IMG/VR virus record: IMGVR_UViG_3300032516_000068
Location: 1 to 40,441 of that record
DNA length: 40,441 nucleotides
Reading direction: 5' to 3' (one strand)
DNA from: a virus
Shown: in pieces, positions 30,665 to 39,782 of the stretch
Numbering within the stretch: the stretch's first letter is position 1
Layout: each line of letters begins with the position of its first letter
Program-made: the position numbers and the translations under genes
Notes under the pieces: generated by a model
What the model saw: the letters and a program-made list of their open reading frames with translations, nothing else
Told to the model about the DNA's origin: nothing
The model's database searches: none

Positions 30665-32451
30665 ATAGATCGAAATTTGCTGAATGCTTGCTTCCATCCG
30701 CTGCTTGCAACCCTATTGTTCGTATTTAACGCTTTTATTGCTTTAGAGCTATCAAGGTTCAATCTCTCCCTCGCGAGAGCTAATAGACCCATCCCCGCGT
30801 CAGCAATGTCGGGCGATATGCCAAACCTTGATTTCATTTCCGACTTAGGCAGAACTTTAATGCGGAGAGCTAGGTTTTTCTCTCCATTAGGATCAAGCTT
30901 CCTCATGCACATTTCCCGCAATAGATCATCACTGATTCCTTTGATCTGACCAGTTCGCATATACTCTTTAGCTGAATACCAAATCTCAGATACAGAGTTA
31001 ACATATCTTTCGTGTGATGGGGTCGGATCATAAGCTGACACTGGATTTTCAGATGCTCGTCCACCAAATTGAAGGCCATATACATCTTTTGACCATGCTA
31101 CGGAGATAAAATCTCCTAGTGGACCACCGGCGCCAGACTTATCGTATCCAGCATTCTTTGGTTGAACGCCCCTAGCTAGGCATTCGTTTCGAAACCATTG
31201 CACAACTTGCTGTGATCTTGTCATTGATTTGTCAGTAACATCCTCGCTGAATACAAGAAACTCATCATACTGAAGTCCTCGATAACCATGTGGTTCAGCA
31301 AGCTTCCCAACGGTTCCGAAGTAAAGCACAGTTCTGTCTCCACCATTGGTAAATGAAGGATCAAGGAATGCAACCTTCGCCTTATCATTATCAAGCCATA
31401 CAGCTTTATCTGTAGCCTTTGAATTTAGTATTTCAATCTCTGAATATATTTGATCCGTAATTCCAGCCGGACACCAGAATCCGCGATACATCCTCCAGAA
31501 CGACGAGGTATTTTTTGCATCTTCTGGAATCTTCTCAAAATCTTGCGGTCCCTCCATCCATGAGTAAATCTTTTTTCTGGCAACCATGTTTGGATTCTTC
31601 AACCCATCAAAATGCAAACACACTCCACGATCTGTCTTCCACTCTTCATCGTCTACATCAATTGAATCCCATCCTTCTTTTGGTTTAGCAAACTTACCAA
31701 AAGCATCTACATATGAAGCTGGGTTTGATATTCCGATAAATTGGAATCGCTCGCAACCCTTAGACAAGTTAAAAAATGCAACTTCAGTAATAGCCTCAGA
31801 AAGCTCAGAAAGCTCGTCTGCAACGAAGATCACGTTTTTGTTGTGGATACCTTGCATCTTGCCAGTAGCATCACGCTCTTTCTTTTTCTCACCAGGAATA
31901 AGAACAATACCAGAAAGGTCTGATCGCTTTCCGCCAATACCAACAAAGCTGATTTTATTCTCTGAATCCACAAGGTGCCCCGGTAAACCAAGCTGCTCGC
32001 ATACCCCCCAGTATCGCGTGATCTTTCCCCAAATACGCTGCTTGGATGCTTTGATAGTTGTTGATGTAGCAAGAACCGTTGTGTTCTCTGGATCGGCAAG
32101 ATAGTTGATGATTGCCCATATTGCGTACGCTTCCGACTTACCGCAACCACCGGAACCTGCAATTGCAAGGTATTCATGGTCACAAGCGGCACGAATCATT
32201 CGCTCAGCCCATGGATGCCATATAAAATTAACGGTAGCCTTGCTGTCACGCTCAGGCCAAAATGCCTTAGCTATCCTTTGAAAGTGATGGAATGTATCTA
32301 CAGCGCCAGTATCAGCGGGTATTCTTTTTGTTATCTTCTCACGGAACATAGCTAACTCAATAGCTATTTGGTGTGTTCCCTTACGCCAGTTAAATCCATA
32401 TTGGTGAAGGTATCCTTCAATTGGATCGCCAAAAATAGGAGCAAAATTCAT
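30658..32451 (-). CDS. terL: Terminase large subunit (packaging ATPase-nuclease)
   Basis: Drives DNA translocation into the procapsid and cuts genome ends. Walker A GSGGCGKS (99-106), Walker B NVIFVADE (206-213), and the RNase H-like nuclease acidic residues D364 in AFLDPSFTNGGDRT and D437 in AGYDKSGAG. 597 aa is normal for large terminases. No small-subunit gene is recognisable nearby. It is transcribed opposite to portal and capsid, being convergent with the methyltransferase and divergent from the 118-aa gene. A TTGCAA/TATAAT promoter with a 16-bp spacer lies upstream. Inverted terminase orientation relative to the capsid genes is uncommon, as packaging and head genes usually form one operon. 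Confidence 0.92.
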   Translation of the reverse strand: MNFAPIFGDPIEGYLHQYGFNWRKGTHQIAIELAMFREKITKRIPADTGAVDTFHHFQRIAKAFWPERDSKATVNFIWHPWAERMIRAACDHEYLAIAGSGGCGKSEAYAIWAIINYLADPENTTVLATSTTIKASKQRIWGKITRYWGVCEQLGLPGHLVDSENKISFVGIGGKRSDLSGIVLIPGEKKKERDATGKMQGIHNKNVIFVADELSELSEAITEVAFFNLSKGCERFQFIGISNPASYVDAFGKFAKPKEGWDSIDVDDEEWKTDRGVCLHFDGLKNPNMVARKKIYSWMEGPQDFEKIPEDAKNTSSFWRMYRGFWCPAGITDQIYSEIEILNSKATDKAVWLDNDKAKVAFLDPSFTNGGDRTVLYFGTVGKLAEPHGYRGLQYDEFLVFSEDVTDKSMTRSQQVVQWFRNECLARGVQPKNAGYDKSGAGGPLGDFISVAWSKDVYGLQFGGRASENPVSAYDPTPSHERYVNSVSEIWYSAKEYMRTGQIKGISDDLLREMCMRKLDPNGEKNLALRIKVLPKSEMKSRFGISPDIADAGMGLLALARERLNLDSSKAIKALNTNNRVASSGWKQAFSKFRSIY

Positions 32452-32504
32452 TTAAAAAATATTATAATAAAACAAAAAATATCGCAATTAGTTATTGCAA
32501 TAAA

Positions 32505-32532
32505 ATTATAGTCTGTTATTTTATTTTTGCAA
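32505..32532 (-). promoter_or_regulatory. Candidate promoter for terL in divergent region
   Basis: Minus strand TTGCAA (32527-32532), 16-bp spacer, TATAAT (32505-32510). The 80-bp region between the divergent genes is extremely AT-rich. It also holds an inverted repeat GCAAT/ATTGC around TAGTT that could be an operator. A second TATAAT lies closer to the terL start. Confidence 0.4.
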
Positions 32533-32888
32533 TGACACTCCTACAAGAACTGGGAATCCAGAAAACTAAGTCAGAGATTTTTATTGACAAGAAGCGTCCA
32601 GACATTGATTTTAAAATCATAGTTAAACCAGAAGATTATGTTAATGGAATTAAACATGACCCCACAAAGTCTCCACTTGCTATTGCGGTATCACGCGCAA
32701 TCAATGGCAGTGGATTCGCGCTTGATAGGGCAGGCTTTAAAGTTATCATTATTTCTCGCGGCATTTACGAGTATGCTTTCTTTATGCCTCGGAGGGTGTG
32801 GAGGAAGGTGAATTGCCAAGAGTTCGTTGATGAACGATATCCATCGTCTCCGATAAAGTTCACGGCAACATTCACAATGTTATTTTAA
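32532..32888 (+). CDS. Hypothetical protein, 118 aa
   Basis: First gene of the rightward head module, starting from an AT-rich divergent promoter region. Mixed alpha/beta: DFKIIVKPEDYVNGIKHDPT, then a helix (SPLAIAVSRAINGSGFALDR) and strands (FKVIIISRGIYEYAFFMPRR). It ends only two bases before the next gene. It has no membrane segment and no known catalytic motif. The repetition of short strands around a helix could be a small nucleic-acid- or protein-binding fold. Function unknown. Confidence 0.6.
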   Translation: MTLLQELGIQKTKSEIFIDKKRPDIDFKIIVKPEDYVNGIKHDPTKSPLAIAVSRAINGSGFALDRAGFKVIIISRGIYEYAFFMPRRVWRKVNCQEFVDERYPSSPIKFTATFTMLF

Positions 32889-32889
32889 T

Positions 32890-33840
32890 ATGAAGCTAGT
32901 AATACCAGTATCTCGGCATGATCGTTATTTGATCCCTGCCTTCTTAAAATCAATCGAAAAATTCAATCCAGGCTCAGAGCATGAACTTCTTGTATTTGGA
33001 TCACGCGAGGTTGAACGTGATGTCATTGATATTGAAAGTAAGATTAAACATCTATTTGATTCATCTGAAACTCTGATTATTGATGACACAATACTTGGAT
33101 GGCCAATGTCATGTAACTTCTACTTCCAGCAATTATGCAGATACATTTCTGGAAAGAGTGATATCGAGGCGTTTATGTGGTTTGAATTGGATACTACAAT
33201 TATAAAAGACAATTGGCTTGATATAATTTCTGACGTATACTATTCAGATGCAACTAAAGCAGCTAAAGAAAAACGTGATCCTGCAATTTACCTTGGATCA
33301 AGAGAGAGGGTTTATGAGGGTAATAATGGCGAGCTTTTGCCCGAGTCATTAGCTGGTCAGCGTATGGCTCCTGTTGGAGTGTATTCCAGAGAGATATGCT
33401 TTTCACCTGTATTAAATTCCTTGTCACTTACAAACAGGCATTGGACGCATGTCATCCAATGGTATGTTGTTAATAGACTAAAAAACTCTTCATTGATTCA
33501 AAATAACTGGCGCACAAAAAACTATCGCCATGAAGATAAAAACATTGTGTGTGATTCTGATGCCAATTTAGCTTGGGATGTTCACTGGAATAAACCAGTT
33601 GATGAAGGTGCTGTCCTTGTGCATGGTTGCAAGGATAGTTCTCTTTTCAAGTTATTGTTGGACAATAATAATAACGATATGAAAATGGTAAAAAATTTAT
33701 CAGTTGATGATGCTGAAGACATCTTGGATGACATCGAGGATGTTACGGATTCTGATGTAGAAAAACATTCTAAATTGCATAGACAACGCATATCAAACAT
33801 TAAGTCCCTTAAAAAGAAACAAAAGGAAAAAGAAGAATGA
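32890..33840 (+). CDS. GT-A-like glycosyltransferase, 316 aa
   Basis: Begins with the GT-A/GT2-type strand MKLVIPVSRHDRYLIPAFLKS and the nucleotide-binding helix. A DxD-like metal/donor motif is seen in FMWFELDTTI (ELD at residues 99-101). A C-terminal VHGCKDSSLF segment (about 255-265) could supply the conserved His of such enzymes. The last 60 residues are a charged tail (DDAEDILDDIEDVTDSDVEK, then KSLKKKQKEKEE) not needed for catalysis. Being squeezed between the head genes (ATGA overlap with portal) it suggests modification of a virion component. Sugar and acceptor unknown. Homology rests on fold-level motifs and is not certain. Confidence 0.6.
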   Translation: MKLVIPVSRHDRYLIPAFLKSIEKFNPGSEHELLVFGSREVERDVIDIESKIKHLFDSSETLIIDDTILGWPMSCNFYFQQLCRYISGKSDIEAFMWFELDTTIIKDNWLDIISDVYYSDATKAAKEKRDPAIYLGSRERVYEGNNGELLPESLAGQRMAPVGVYSREICFSPVLNSLSLTNRHWTHVIQWYVVNRLKNSSLIQNNWRTKNYRHEDKNIVCDSDANLAWDVHWNKPVDEGAVLVHGCKDSSLFKLLLDNNNNDMKMVKNLSVDDAEDILDDIEDVTDSDVEKHSKLHRQRISNIKSLKKKQKEKEE

Positions 33841-36131
33841 GCGATGTATTAGCAACACTTTCTAAAGATGGAACGCCTCCCAGTTCAAGAATTAAGGATG
33901 CAAAATCAGCCTATGAGATTTGGGAGACACTACGACGAGCGGATGCCGTATCTGCTTTTGACCGCAGTAAGATTGATGCTGCGTATGACAATGAAAGACC
34001 ATACGATGAAAGGGCGCTGATCAATGCGGGTCAGTCATATCGAGTAAATGTATCGTGGGGATTTGCAAAGCAAGTGCTTGATACTGCTCTTGCTGGATAC
34101 ACTGACATCATTAATGCTCCACAAACATTCTTTTCATGCCCAACGCTTTTTGGATCACAGACGGAGAACGATGAGCTTTCTCAAGTTGTAGCCCAAGAAG
34201 TAACTGCTGCAATCCGTTCTTGGAGGAACTTTTTCCCAACATACCTAAAGCTCTGCAATAGCTTTATCAAGCATGGTGTAGGCGTGGTTATGTTCAACGA
34301 CGAGTGGGATTGGCGCTGGAAGTCTACGGATATGTCTGACTTCAAGATTCCGCGCAAGACTGAGATCGGGCAAGACAACATCGATGTTGCCGCTTGTTTG
34401 CGTTTCTATAGTCCCACGCAGCTCTATCAGTTGATTAAGGATGAAGAGATTGCCCAAGTCCACGGGTTCAATATTGAGGCTTGTCGCAGGGCAATTATTC
34501 AGTCTGTAAATAATAACAACAATTATTATAACTTCCGGCAATACGATTGGGAGAAACTTGAAATGGAGTTAAGGAACAATGATTTGTTCTTTACTACTCA
34601 AGCTGCAAACCAGCAGTCAATTCGTGTCGTTCACTTGTGGGTTACTGAGTTTGATGGGCGTGTATCTCATTACATGATTAATGATGATAACTCTGTTCAA
34701 GATTTCTTGTTTAAGAAAGTCGGAAGATTTGAGAACAGCTATCAAGCATACACAGTATTCACATATGGAGTCGGAACGAATGGATACTACCATGGCGTTC
34801 GTGGACAAGGATACGATGTGTTTGCGATTAATGGTGCTTTGAATCGGGCATACTGCTCATTGCTTGAGATCGCATCATTTGGTTCTGCTCCTACATTCCA
34901 ACCAAAAGATGAGACCGCCTTGCAGGAAATGCAGTTCATCCCAAATGGAATCTATAATTTGCTTTCACCTGGAATTGATGTTATTAAGGATACTATAGTT
35001 CCCAATGTATCAAGCGGAACATTGCCTATTGTAAATGCATTCACACAACTTTTCCGTGAGAGGACATCGGCATACAATACGGAGTCCTTGGTAAACACAT
35101 CAATTGAGAAGTCAGCAACACAAGTACGCGCTGAACTTAGCAATATTGCTAAAATGAGCGTGTCAAGTTTGAATCTTTTCTTTGATCCATGGGAATCATT
35201 GATGCGTGAAATGGTTCGTAGAATGAAACGAATAGACTATGATGCCCGTGAACCTGGTGGCAAACAGATCGTTGAACTCCACAAGCGTCTCCTCCGCAGG
35301 GGGCAAGAATCGTTTGGTGCAAAGGATAGGTATCTGCAAGCTTTTTTGAATCTTGATGTTGATAGATTGCGTGTTACTAAACCTGTTGGTGCTGGTTCAG
35401 AGGCTGCTCGTATGGTATCATTTGATCGACTAATGGGGATCTTCGGTAGCTTGCCAGACTTTGGTAAGCAGAACCTTATTTGGGACATTGCATCTGAAAC
35501 TGCGGGATATGAGAATGCCGCTCGTTATGCAGTGCAGCCTGGTGAATCTGAGCGACCAACTATTGATGCATCAATTGCACAAATCGAAAACAATCAACTT
35601 GTCGCTGGAAGTAATATCCAAGTTCTGGATGGTCAGAATAATCTTGTTCATGCAAAGGTTCATGTTGAGGCGCTTAATCCGCTTGTTACTCAAGCGCAAG
35701 AGTTGCTTGAGCTTGATCCAATGCAGCTTGCGCCAATGCTTGGCGGTATCAATGCGCTTAATGCACACGTCGCACAACACGTTGAGCTTCTATCTCAAGA
35801 CCCAGCAATGCGTAGTGAGTCGGCTATGTTCCGTCAAGTCCTTCAGAACGCAGATGAAATATTGCACAATGGAACGCTAAAGGTTCAAAAGTTGATGGGG
35901 CAGCAAGAACAACAAGCGATGATGCAGGGAGAAGAGCCGCAGCCGCAAATTGATCCAGCTGTATTGGCTAAAATTGATTCTGATCGAGCTATACGACAAG
36001 CAAAACTTGAAATGGATATGCAATCACATCAACAAAAAATGGTTATGCGTCAGCAAGAGGCATCTCAAAAACTTGCCTTGCGTGACGCAGAGGTTGCTAG
36101 TAAAATTCAAACACAAGGAATTAGAGCATGA
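33837..36131 (+). CDS. Portal (head-tail connector) protein, 764 aa
   Basis: Forms the dodecameric ring through which DNA is packaged and ejected. The N-terminus (DRSKIDAAYDNERPYDERAL, then SYRVNVSWGFAKQVLDTALA) and the segment NSFIKHGVGVVMFNDEWDWR fit podoviral-type portal proteins. The C-terminal 150 residues are Gln-rich helix (MQSHQQKMVMRQQEASQKLA), like the barrel and crown helices. Length is in the range of large podoviral portals. It is followed at once by small genes, a scaffold-like protein and the capsid, the standard head module order. The assignment rests on composition, length and order rather than on a single invariant motif. Confidence 0.75.
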   Translation: MSDVLATLSKDGTPPSSRIKDAKSAYEIWETLRRADAVSAFDRSKIDAAYDNERPYDERALINAGQSYRVNVSWGFAKQVLDTALAGYTDIINAPQTFFSCPTLFGSQTENDELSQVVAQEVTAAIRSWRNFFPTYLKLCNSFIKHGVGVVMFNDEWDWRWKSTDMSDFKIPRKTEIGQDNIDVAACLRFYSPTQLYQLIKDEEIAQVHGFNIEACRRAIIQSVNNNNNYYNFRQYDWEKLEMELRNNDLFFTTQAANQQSIRVVHLWVTEFDGRVSHYMINDDNSVQDFLFKKVGRFENSYQAYTVFTYGVGTNGYYHGVRGQGYDVFAINGALNRAYCSLLEIASFGSAPTFQPKDETALQEMQFIPNGIYNLLSPGIDVIKDTIVPNVSSGTLPIVNAFTQLFRERTSAYNTESLVNTSIEKSATQVRAELSNIAKMSVSSLNLFFDPWESLMREMVRRMKRIDYDAREPGGKQIVELHKRLLRRGQESFGAKDRYLQAFLNLDVDRLRVTKPVGAGSEAARMVSFDRLMGIFGSLPDFGKQNLIWDIASETAGYENAARYAVQPGESERPTIDASIAQIENNQLVAGSNIQVLDGQNNLVHAKVHVEALNPLVTQAQELLELDPMQLAPMLGGINALNAHVAQHVELLSQDPAMRSESAMFRQVLQNADEILHNGTLKVQKLMGQQEQQAMMQGEEPQPQIDPAVLAKIDSDRAIRQAKLEMDMQSHQQKMVMRQQEASQKLALRDAEVASKIQTQGIRA

Positions 36132-36466
36132 CACAAAGACAACTATTTCAACTATACTCTGACAAAGTATCTCAACTAACTGCCATCTTAGATTCTCCCG
36201 TTATTAAAGAGGCGTTTACTATTGTTAGACAAGAATGTAGTCCGAAAGCACCAACAGACATTGAAGCTGCAAAGTCTATTGGGGCTGAGGATTTCTTTAA
36301 TAAGCTAACACTACTTACTAAGGTATCTCAAAAGAAGTTGAACGATTTGGACAAAGAGTATATTGTTCAAGCGAGGAGAAAGCTTTTGTCCACCGGACTA
36401 TATACGGAGGATGAAATATTGGAAGCAGAACGCATTTCAATGGAATCAAACAATCAACAGGAGTAA
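36128..36466 (+). CDS. Hypothetical protein, 112 aa
   Basis: Overlaps the portal stop by ATGA. Helical, acidic/basic mixed (YSDKVSQLTAILDSPVIKEA, then VSQKKLNDLDKEYIVQARRK), ending in an acidic Gln-rich tail. Possibly a head accessory or completion protein given its place between portal and scaffold. No recognised domain. Confidence 0.55.
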   Translation: MTQRQLFQLYSDKVSQLTAILDSPVIKEAFTIVRQECSPKAPTDIEAAKSIGAEDFFNKLTLLTKVSQKKLNDLDKEYIVQARRKLLSTGLYTEDEILEAERISMESNNQQE

Positions 36467-36470
36467 TATT

Positions 36471-36596
36471 ATGAAAACAAAAGAAACAGCAGTAAAGCCA
36501 ATGGCAACTAAATCACCCGCTTTGGGTAAAAAAACAAGCGTCACAACCAAGGGTAAATCCTGGGGAGATCGTCATCGCGCAGGCATTAAGAAATAA
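36471..36596 (+). CDS. Very small basic protein, 41 aa
   Basis: A good AGGAG ribosome site sits five bases ahead of the ATG, which decides this start. The peptide is strongly basic (MKTKETAVKPMATKSPALGK, then SWGDRHRAGIKK), with many Lys/Thr and no hydrophobic core, so probably disordered. It could bind nucleic acid or the scaffold. Preserved spacing between two head genes supports it as real. Confidence 0.5.
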   Translation: MKTKETAVKPMATKSPALGKKTSVTTKGKSWGDRHRAGIKK

Positions 36597-36601
36597 AGTA
36601 T

Positions 36602-37762
36602 ATGTCAGAACAAACACAAGAAGCACCACAATCCACAGATTCAGCAATCTCCAATCTTAGGAGTGCGCTTACATCAATTGCAAATAATGACCTATCAGTC
36701 ACGCCTCCGAAAGAGAGCAAGCCTATTGAACCTTCTCAGCCTGCACCAGCAGCACCAGAAAAACAAGAGGCGCAAGTTCAACCTGAAGGAGGAAGCGAGG
36801 AACCTAAAGCTGAAGCTCCTACAAAAGATGTTCAGTCCGAAGTAGAGCCTTCTGAAGATAAGGCAAAGATTCGATGGAAGGAACTCAAGCAGGCTGAGTC
36901 TGATCTAAAGAATGCACAGCGAGAACTTGCTGAACTGAAGGCTATGGGTGAAGAGAGTCAGCAAGCCGCAAGGGAAGTTGCTGAACTTAAAGAACAGCTT
37001 GAAGCGATCCAGCAAGAGCGTGAAGAACTCGATGGTGAACTCTATATGTCTAGGGTTCAATCAACCCGTGAATGGAAGCAGTATATTACTGAGCCATTGA
37101 ATCAAATCATTCAAGACGCTGAATTCTTTTCGCAAAGAAACAAGTCTGATACGGGAGAGCTTATTGATGCGCTCCAAGCTGATACGAATGGTGATCCAGC
37201 TAAACTTGAAAGCCTCATTGCCGATTGGTCTGAGCGTGACAAAACAAAAGTGTGGGCGCTGGCTGACAACCTTCTGCAAATTGAAAAGCGCAAGTCCGAT
37301 CTTGAATCCAATTCAAAGGCTGCATACGAAGCTTCTGTGGAGCGTTATGGAAAGGAACAGCAAGAGCAATATCAGCAATATATCGCGCAGCGTGAAACCG
37401 CTGTGAGCGAAGTTCTGCCTAAGATCAGCGAAAAGGTATTCAACCTATTGCCGGAAGACAAGCGTCCAGACATTAATAAGCTTCATCAAGAAGTTATGGG
37501 TTACGATGAGTGGCCTGAGAACTTAAAGGTTTATGGAATCCTTGGAGCGACAGTTCTTCCAGACTTGGTTGATCAAATCTCTTCATTGCAAAAAGAACTG
37601 AGCGAAGCGAAAGATAGCAATGTTAAGCTCCGTGGAGGCGCTCCCGCCGCTGCTGGCGGGAATTCCCCTAAGAGTCCAGTAGAAACAGCAAGGTCAGTTG
37701 ACTACACTAAAGTAGACACTGATGACTTTGTTAAGAGTCTTGTAAGTAGGATTTCTGCATAA
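36602..37762 (+). CDS. Capsid scaffold-like protein, 386 aa
   Basis: Acidic, long coiled coil. The disordered N-terminus is Pro/Glu/Ala-rich (residues about 35-85). It is followed by a heptad-rich helix (KRWKELKQAESDLKNAQREL-type, about 90-150) and a second helical region to about 260, and the C-terminus ends with Gly/Ala-rich and charged segments. The gene order portal - small genes - this - major capsid is diagnostic for a scaffold protein that is removed during maturation. No protease motif is visible. A terminator follows (37788-37823), separating it from the capsid gene so that the latter can be expressed at a higher level. Confidence 0.75.
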   Translation: MSEQTQEAPQSTDSAISNLRSALTSIANNDLSVTPPKESKPIEPSQPAPAAPEKQEAQVQPEGGSEEPKAEAPTKDVQSEVEPSEDKAKIRWKELKQAESDLKNAQRELAELKAMGEESQQAAREVAELKEQLEAIQQEREELDGELYMSRVQSTREWKQYITEPLNQIIQDAEFFSQRNKSDTGELIDALQADTNGDPAKLESLIADWSERDKTKVWALADNLLQIEKRKSDLESNSKAAYEASVERYGKEQQEQYQQYIAQRETAVSEVLPKISEKVFNLLPEDKRPDINKLHQEVMGYDEWPENLKVYGILGATVLPDLVDQISSLQKELSEAKDSNVKLRGGAPAAAGGNSPKSPVETARSVDYTKVDTDDFVKSLVSRISA

Positions 37763-37787
37763 CATTTGCGTCTGGTGTAGATGCTCA

Positions 37788-37823
37788 ATAGAGTGGGATT
37801 AAAAACCCCACTCTATTTTTTTT
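37788..37823 (+). terminator. Rho-independent terminator after scaffold
   Basis: 10-bp perfect stem, 37788-37797 with 37807-37816 (ATAGAGTGGG / CCCACTCTAT), 9-nt loop, then a run of seven T. Ends the portal-scaffold transcript before the capsid gene. Confidence 0.85.
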
Positions 37824-38069
37824 ATTATTGTTAAAAATAATGCTTGCATATTTTAACAACTTAAATTATTTGTCGCAATGCAAGTTGTAAGGCTTGTTTA
37901 AAAATCTTACATGGATCGCTGATTCCTTAACATCAGTAAATAAACTGAGCTTATAAATCCGCAAGGTCTTTGATGTGGCTCACCAAAGAAAAAAATAACA
38001 GAACTGCATTTGGCAACTAAACACATTTGTAGTTCATAACTTAAAATTTAATTAGAAAGATAAAATAAT
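37824..38069 (+). other. Capsid gene leader, no ORF
   Basis: 246 bp of AT-rich DNA between the terminator and the capsid ATG. No coding frame is convincing. It must hold the capsid promoter; several TTGxxx and TATAA-like words are present but none has clear spacing. A short inverted repeat, CTTTG/CAAAG, is at about 37969-37989. The ATG at 38070 is preceded by GAAAGA and AT-rich sequence rather than a strong Shine-Dalgarno. A transcript leader of this length could carry regulation of capsid output. Confidence 0.4.
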
Positions 38070-39257
38070 ATGCCACAATATAATCTCGCTGATGTAAACA
38101 ATCAGCTTCAACAGGAAGCAGGACGTATCGGTGAAATGATCTCGTCCAAACTCATCGCAACTGACCCTTGGAATCGTCTTGTTAAACAAGATACATTCCC
38201 TGCTGGAATGGGCGAATCTATCCAGACCCTCATCCAAGAGCGTACAACTGTTCCTAACGCATCATCGACTGCGTGGGAAGATGTTGGCACTAACGATGGC
38301 GCTGGCAACACTTGTAACCCAACCCCTCAAGTTGTTGAGTTTGCTCGCACACTCAAGAGCTACAACCTCCAGCAGTCCGCTATCCGTTCACCTGGTTTCT
38401 GCGTGAATGATCTTCGCACTGCATGGAAAGCTGAAGAGCAGCTTGCTGGTGAAGTTAAGGTTCTTAAAGAGAACTCGCAGTGGTTCTGGAGCAATCGTTA
38501 TCGTGATGAGTTTTCTCGTCTCGCTGGCAACAAGGTTGTGACTGACGTGAATGATACTTTGGCGATGTCCACAAGCACATCGAACCAAGCATTTCCTGCT
38601 GCTGCTCCTAAATATGCTCTTGATCAAGGTATCCTCGATCAGTTCTATCTCGACCTCTCCCGCGATGCGGCTGAAGGTAATTACGCGATTGTTGATGGTG
38701 AGCCTCAGTACGCTCTCATCTGCTCTCCTGAAACGAGTAACTACCTCAAGAAGCAGAATGCAGATATCCGTCAGGACTTGCGCTTTTCTTCTCAGGTTGA
38801 TGAGCTTATCAAGCCATTCGGCGCTGCATTCAGCTACAGTGGATTTGTTCACTTGGTTGATCGCCAAGCTCCTCGTTATACGTTCACTAATGGAGCTTTT
38901 GTTCGTGTGCCATTCTTCACTACATCCCCAGCTGGTACTGGATTGAAGGCTGTTGTGAACCCGGCATATCGCACTGCTCCTTATGAAGTGTCGTTCATAT
39001 ACAATCCACATGTCTACACCTCGCGTGTTGCACAGGTCATCACAAGCCCAGGCTCCGGTCTGAAGTTTGATCCTGTTAACTATCGTGGTGAGTTTATGTG
39101 GATCAACAACAAGGACAATGCAAACAACATCCTTGGTGTGAATGGTTATTTCTACGCTCTGTTCATGCAGGGCTCTCAGCCTAAACGCACCGAGTGGGGT
39201 TATGCTATCATGCACCTTCGTTGCGGTCCAGCTACGCGGTATCAGTCCTGCTCGTAA
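38070..39257 (+). CDS. Major capsid protein, 395 aa
   Basis: Builds the icosahedral head. Directly downstream of the scaffold, framed by strong terminators on both sides, GC-richer and codon-optimised compared with neighbouring genes. These are all signs of a very highly expressed gene. The sequence starts with a helical N-arm (YNLADVNNQLQQEAGRIGEM) and continues with PAGMGESIQTLIQERTTVPN, a long helix region (LRTAWKAEEQLAGEVKVLKE) and beta segments (YEVSFIYNPHVYTSRVAQVI), consistent with an HK97-type fold of podoviral size. The Pro/Gly loops around GTNDGAGNTCNPT look like the E-loop region. Assigned from position, size and fold-like pattern; no catalytic motif is expected. Confidence 0.85.
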   Translation: MPQYNLADVNNQLQQEAGRIGEMISSKLIATDPWNRLVKQDTFPAGMGESIQTLIQERTTVPNASSTAWEDVGTNDGAGNTCNPTPQVVEFARTLKSYNLQQSAIRSPGFCVNDLRTAWKAEEQLAGEVKVLKENSQWFWSNRYRDEFSRLAGNKVVTDVNDTLAMSTSTSNQAFPAAAPKYALDQGILDQFYLDLSRDAAEGNYAIVDGEPQYALICSPETSNYLKKQNADIRQDLRFSSQVDELIKPFGAAFSYSGFVHLVDRQAPRYTFTNGAFVRVPFFTTSPAGTGLKAVVNPAYRTAPYEVSFIYNPHVYTSRVAQVITSPGSGLKFDPVNYRGEFMWINNKDNANNILGVNGYFYALFMQGSQPKRTEWGYAIMHLRCGPATRYQSCS

Positions 39258-39270
39258 GAGTCGGTAATCT

Positions 39271-39306
39271 AATGCGGGGAGGATAAAAACTCCCCGCATT
39301 TTTTTT
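39271..39306 (+). terminator. Rho-independent terminator after capsid gene
   Basis: Stem AATGCGGGGA (39271-39280) with its complement at 39291-39300, 10-nt loop, then six T. A strong hairpin suited to a highly expressed gene. Confidence 0.85.
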
Positions 39307-39327
39307 AACTTTAAAGAAAGATTTAAT

Positions 39328-39624
39328 ATGGAAGGTGAAAAAAAAGGTGGTGTTGCGGTAATGGTTGGGATGGGAGGTATGTCTAATGAGGTTAGGTTTC
39401 CAGTTCCAGAAGGCATGGATGTTTCTGAAATGGAAGAGGGTGATGAAAAGGAAATCCTTGCAGTAGTGTGTTATTGTGGTGACGGTGAATTTAAATTGGT
39501 TTCTGTTGATGGTTATCCATTGAGTGAAGACGAAGAGGAGATGCCAGAAGGATACGATGAAGAGATGGAAATGGAGGAAGAATCCTATCCGCAACAGCTT
39601 CAGTCTCGCGCGGGTTTATCGTAA
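39328..39624 (+). CDS. Acidic hypothetical protein, 98 aa
   Basis: Met/Glu/Gly-rich; the C-terminal half is strongly acidic (GYPLSEDEEEMPEGYDEEME). The middle (EILAVVCYCGDGEFKLVSVD) is a small beta-hairpin-like segment with a CYC pair. A run of eight A near the start codon (GAAAAAAAAGG) could be a slippery or indel-prone site. The gene follows the capsid terminator, so it needs its own promoter. Could be a head decoration or acidic regulatory protein; unknown. Confidence 0.55.
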   Translation: MEGEKKGGVAVMVGMGGMSNEVRFPVPEGMDVSEMEEGDEKEILAVVCYCGDGEFKLVSVDGYPLSEDEEEMPEGYDEEMEMEEESYPQQLQSRAGLS

Positions 39625-39625
39625 T

Positions 39626-39778
39626 ATGGCGCAACTTCCACGACACGATGATTCTGAGTACAATCTTATTGTTAAAATAGCTAAAAATTTTGGTGTTATT
39701 GTAAATAAAGGTGACTCAAAACAAGTTTTACTTTACAAAATTGCAAGTAAAACTTATGAGATAGCAAAAGGAATTTAA
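39626..39778 (+). CDS. Small protein resembling a fibre N-terminus, 50 aa
   Basis: Starts MAQLPRHDDSEYNLIVKIAK one base after the preceding stop. It contains the block EYNLIVKIAKNF and, later, LLYKIASKTYEIAKGI. These match the start of the next gene (NYNLLFKIASNTYDIAQG), so this short gene appears to hold the virion-anchoring N-terminal module of the fibre without the fibre. Possibly a separate small virion protein, or a leftover of duplication. Confidence 0.55.
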   Translation: MAQLPRHDDSEYNLIVKIAKNFGVIVNKGDSKQVLLYKIASKTYEIAKGI

Positions 39779-39782
39779 TTAT

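Noticed and set aside
39334-39347. Run of eight A near the start of the 98-aa gene as a programmed frameshift site
   Set aside because: Too close to the start codon and no alternative frame leads to a meaningful product.
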